DNA from: Aquincola sp. | GTDB lineage: Bacteria; Pseudomonadota; Gammaproteobacteria; Burkholderiales; Burkholderiaceae_C | DNA length: 7,967 nt | Assembly (NCBI GenBank): GCA_029884035.1 | Contig: JAOUIM010000151.1 | Coordinates: 1 to 7,967 of the forward strand | Reading direction: 5' to 3' | Shown here: in pieces, positions 6,807-7,967 of the stretch | Position numbering within the stretch: position 1 is the first letter of the stretch | Layout: each line of letters starts with the position of its first letter | Program-made: the position numbers and the translations under genes | The notes under the pieces: model-generated | The model's database searches: none | The model's input: only the letters and a program-made list of their open reading frames with translations | Told to the model about the DNA's origin: nothing

Positions 6807-7544
6807 GTGACGCGCCATGTGCTGTTCGGCTTCCACGCTGTGACCGTGCGCCTGAAGACCGCGCCGGCGAGCGTGGTCGAAGTGCACCTCGACACCCAGC
6901 GGCGCGACGCGCGCATGCGCCAGTTCGCGGAGCGCGCCGCCGCCGCTGGCGCCAAGGTGGTCGACAGCGACGATGCGCGCTTGAACAGGCTCGCCGGCAA
7001 CGACCGCCACCAGGGCGTGGTGGCGTTCGTGAAACCGCTGCCGGCACGCCATTCGATCGACGACATCCTCGATGAGGCCGAAGGCGTGCCGCTCGTTCTT
7101 GCACTGGACGGCGTGACCGACCCGCACAATCTCGGCGCGTGCCTGCGCGTGGCCGACGGCGCTGGCGCCGATGCGGTGATCGCGCCCAAGGACCATGCAG
7201 TGGGGATCAACGCGACGGTGGCCAAGGTGGCCAGCGGCGCGGCCGAGACGGTGCCCTACCTGATGGTGACCAACCTCGCCCGCACGCTCAATGAACTCAA
7301 GGAACGCGACATCAGGATCGTGGGCGCCAGCGACGACGCGACGCAGACGGTCTACGACCTCGACCTCGCCGGGCCGGTGTGCATGGTGCTCGGCGCCGAG
7401 GGCAAGGGTCTGCGTCAACTCACGCGCAGCACCTGCGACACGCTGGCGCGCATCCCGATGGCCGGGGCGGTCGAAAGCCTCAACGTGTCGGTGGCGGCGG
7501 GCGTGTGCCTGTTCGAGATCGTGAGGCAGCGGCGGTCGACGTGA
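6807..7544 (+). CDS. rlmB: 23S rRNA (guanosine(2251)-2'-O)-methyltransferase RlmB
   Basis: This SpoU/TrmH (SPOUT) family enzyme methylates the ribose of G2251 in the peptidyl-transferase P-loop of 23S rRNA using S-adenosylmethionine. The N-terminal substrate-binding domain starts HVLFGFHAV and runs to about residue 73 (RHQGVVAFV). The catalytic domain shows the three SPOUT motifs: motif 1 DPHNLGACLRVADGAGAD with Asn108 and Arg114; motif 2 MVLGAEGKGLR with Glu198; and motif 3 IPMAGAVESLNVSVAAGV (216-233) with Asn226. The last two form the trefoil knot that binds the cofactor. GTG 6807 gives 245 residues, matching the family, and has GATGAAG at 6792-6798 as a plausible ribosome binding site; GTG 6798 would add three residues. 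No ATG is available in frame near the start. The neighbouring RNase R gene often seen with rlmB is absent here. Confidence 0.93.
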   Translation: MTRHVLFGFHAVTVRLKTAPASVVEVHLDTQRRDARMRQFAERAAAAGAKVVDSDDARLNRLAGNDRHQGVVAFVKPLPARHSIDDILDEAEGVPLVLALDGVTDPHNLGACLRVADGAGADAVIAPKDHAVGINATVAKVASGAAETVPYLMVTNLARTLNELKERDIRIVGASDDATQTVYDLDLAGPVCMVLGAEGKGLRQLTRSTCDTLARIPMAGAVESLNVSVAAGVCLFEIVRQRRST

Positions 7545-7566
7545 GTCCGTGCCAGGGCGCTCGGCC

Positions 7567-7967
7567 TCAAGCGATCGCCTTGCGCATCACGATCACCGCG
7601 CACGACGTCGCGGCGAGCAGGGGCACGACCCCCGCGTCGATGTCCGCCAGATCGCGCGTGGCCACACGAACGTAGCCGAGTCGCCCATACCAGGCCGCAA
7701 GGCGGTCGGTGTGCGGATGCGCCGGCTGCGGCTGCAGGACCTCGATCTGCATCGCGTTCGCGCCGCGCGATCGCGCCCAGGCCTCGGCAAACACGACGAG
7801 CTGGCGCGCGACACCTCGGCCGGCATGGCGCGGCGCGACCGCGAGCGCGCCGAACCACGTGGTGCGTGCGTCCGCGAGCTGGATGCGCATCGCGCCGACA
7901 AGCGCGCCATCGTCGTCGCGCGCGACGAGCTGCTGCCCAGCCACGATCGCCTGAACCGTGTCGCTTC
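7567..7967 (-). CDS. GNAT family N-acetyltransferase, N-terminus cut by the window edge
   Basis: The minus-strand frame ends with TGA at 7569-7567 and is open to the right edge, so the start lies outside the window; the GTG at 7944 is probably internal. The visible part has a beta strand LVGAMRIQL, then LAVAPRHAGRGVARQLVVF, containing the acetyl-CoA pyrophosphate-binding loop R-H-A-G-R-G-V-A (about 7807-7830), the GNAT motif A. It also has LAAWYGRLGYVRV, the usual C-terminal aromatic-GY segment in which the Tyr often serves as general acid. This identifies a GNAT-fold acyl-CoA-dependent transferase; the acceptor cannot be told. It is convergent with rlmB, with 22 bases between stops and no clear terminator. 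It lacks any sign of the large nucleotide-binding domain of protein acetyltransferase Pat. Confidence 0.86.
   Translation of the reverse strand, partial: SDTVQAIVAGQQLVARDDDGALVGAMRIQLADARTTWFGALAVAPRHAGRGVARQLVVFAEAWARSRGANAMQIEVLQPQPAHPHTDRLAAWYGRLGYVRVATRDLADIDAGVVPLLAATSCAVIVMRKAIA

Noticed and set aside
6007..7104. A 365-codon minus-strand frame across the orphan gene and the start of rlmB.
   Set aside because: It overlaps the conserved rlmB N-terminal domain in antisense, has no ribosome binding site noticed, and has shadow-frame composition.
7567..7967. The GNAT protein as the acetyltransferase that regulates Acs by acetylating its C-terminal lysine.
   Set aside because: It lies more than 4 kb from acs on the other strand. 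The visible part is an ordinary small GNAT domain, and the N-terminus that might show more is outside the window.

Overview
The window is GC-rich chromosomal DNA, most likely from a betaproteobacterium of the Burkholderiales type. The codons are strongly GC-biased at third positions. The gene content is typical of that group: a YqhA/TIGR00645-type membrane protein divergent from acetyl-CoA synthetase, a DUF3016 protein, a YigI-like thioesterase, and RlmB. The taxon is inferred from composition and family resemblance only. No rRNA, tRNA, CRISPR array, insertion sequence or phage gene was seen. No gene-free stretch exceeds 300 bases; the largest are 837-973 and 5969-6094.

Left part (1-3467). 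The start of a calcium/sodium antiporter gene (minus strand) runs off the left edge. Next is a minus-strand YqhA-family membrane protein with a stem-loop just after its stop. It is divergent from acs, a full-length 658-residue AMP-forming acetyl-CoA synthetase with all core motifs and the acetate pocket intact. A small exported DUF3016 protein with a very strong ribosome binding site follows acs 40 bases later, probably in the same transcript.

Centre (3549-5968). A YigI-like hot-dog acyl-CoA thioesterase (minus) is divergent from a three-gene plus-strand cluster. The cluster is an Xre/MbcA/ParS-type antitoxin, a RES-domain toxin of the NAD+-degrading type, and a multi-pass DUF1624/HGSNAT-like membrane protein. 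All three are joined by 4-base stop/start overlaps, so they look translationally coupled. The divergent intergenic region holds a perfect 16-bp palindrome and a third copy of its half-site, a good candidate for the antitoxin operator.

Right part (5969-7967). An unrecognised 217-residue protein is preceded by a sequence matching the flagellar sigma-28 (FliA) promoter, including the 11-base spacer. Then come rlmB (23S rRNA Gm2251 methyltransferase) and, convergent with it, a GNAT acetyltransferase whose N-terminus is cut by the right edge.

Most of the window is housekeeping or metabolic. The points worth a second look are the toxin-antitoxin pair coupled to a membrane acyltransferase-like gene, its operator, and the putative flagellar-regulon orphan gene. 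I did not find clear evidence of a wholly new defence or mobile system.
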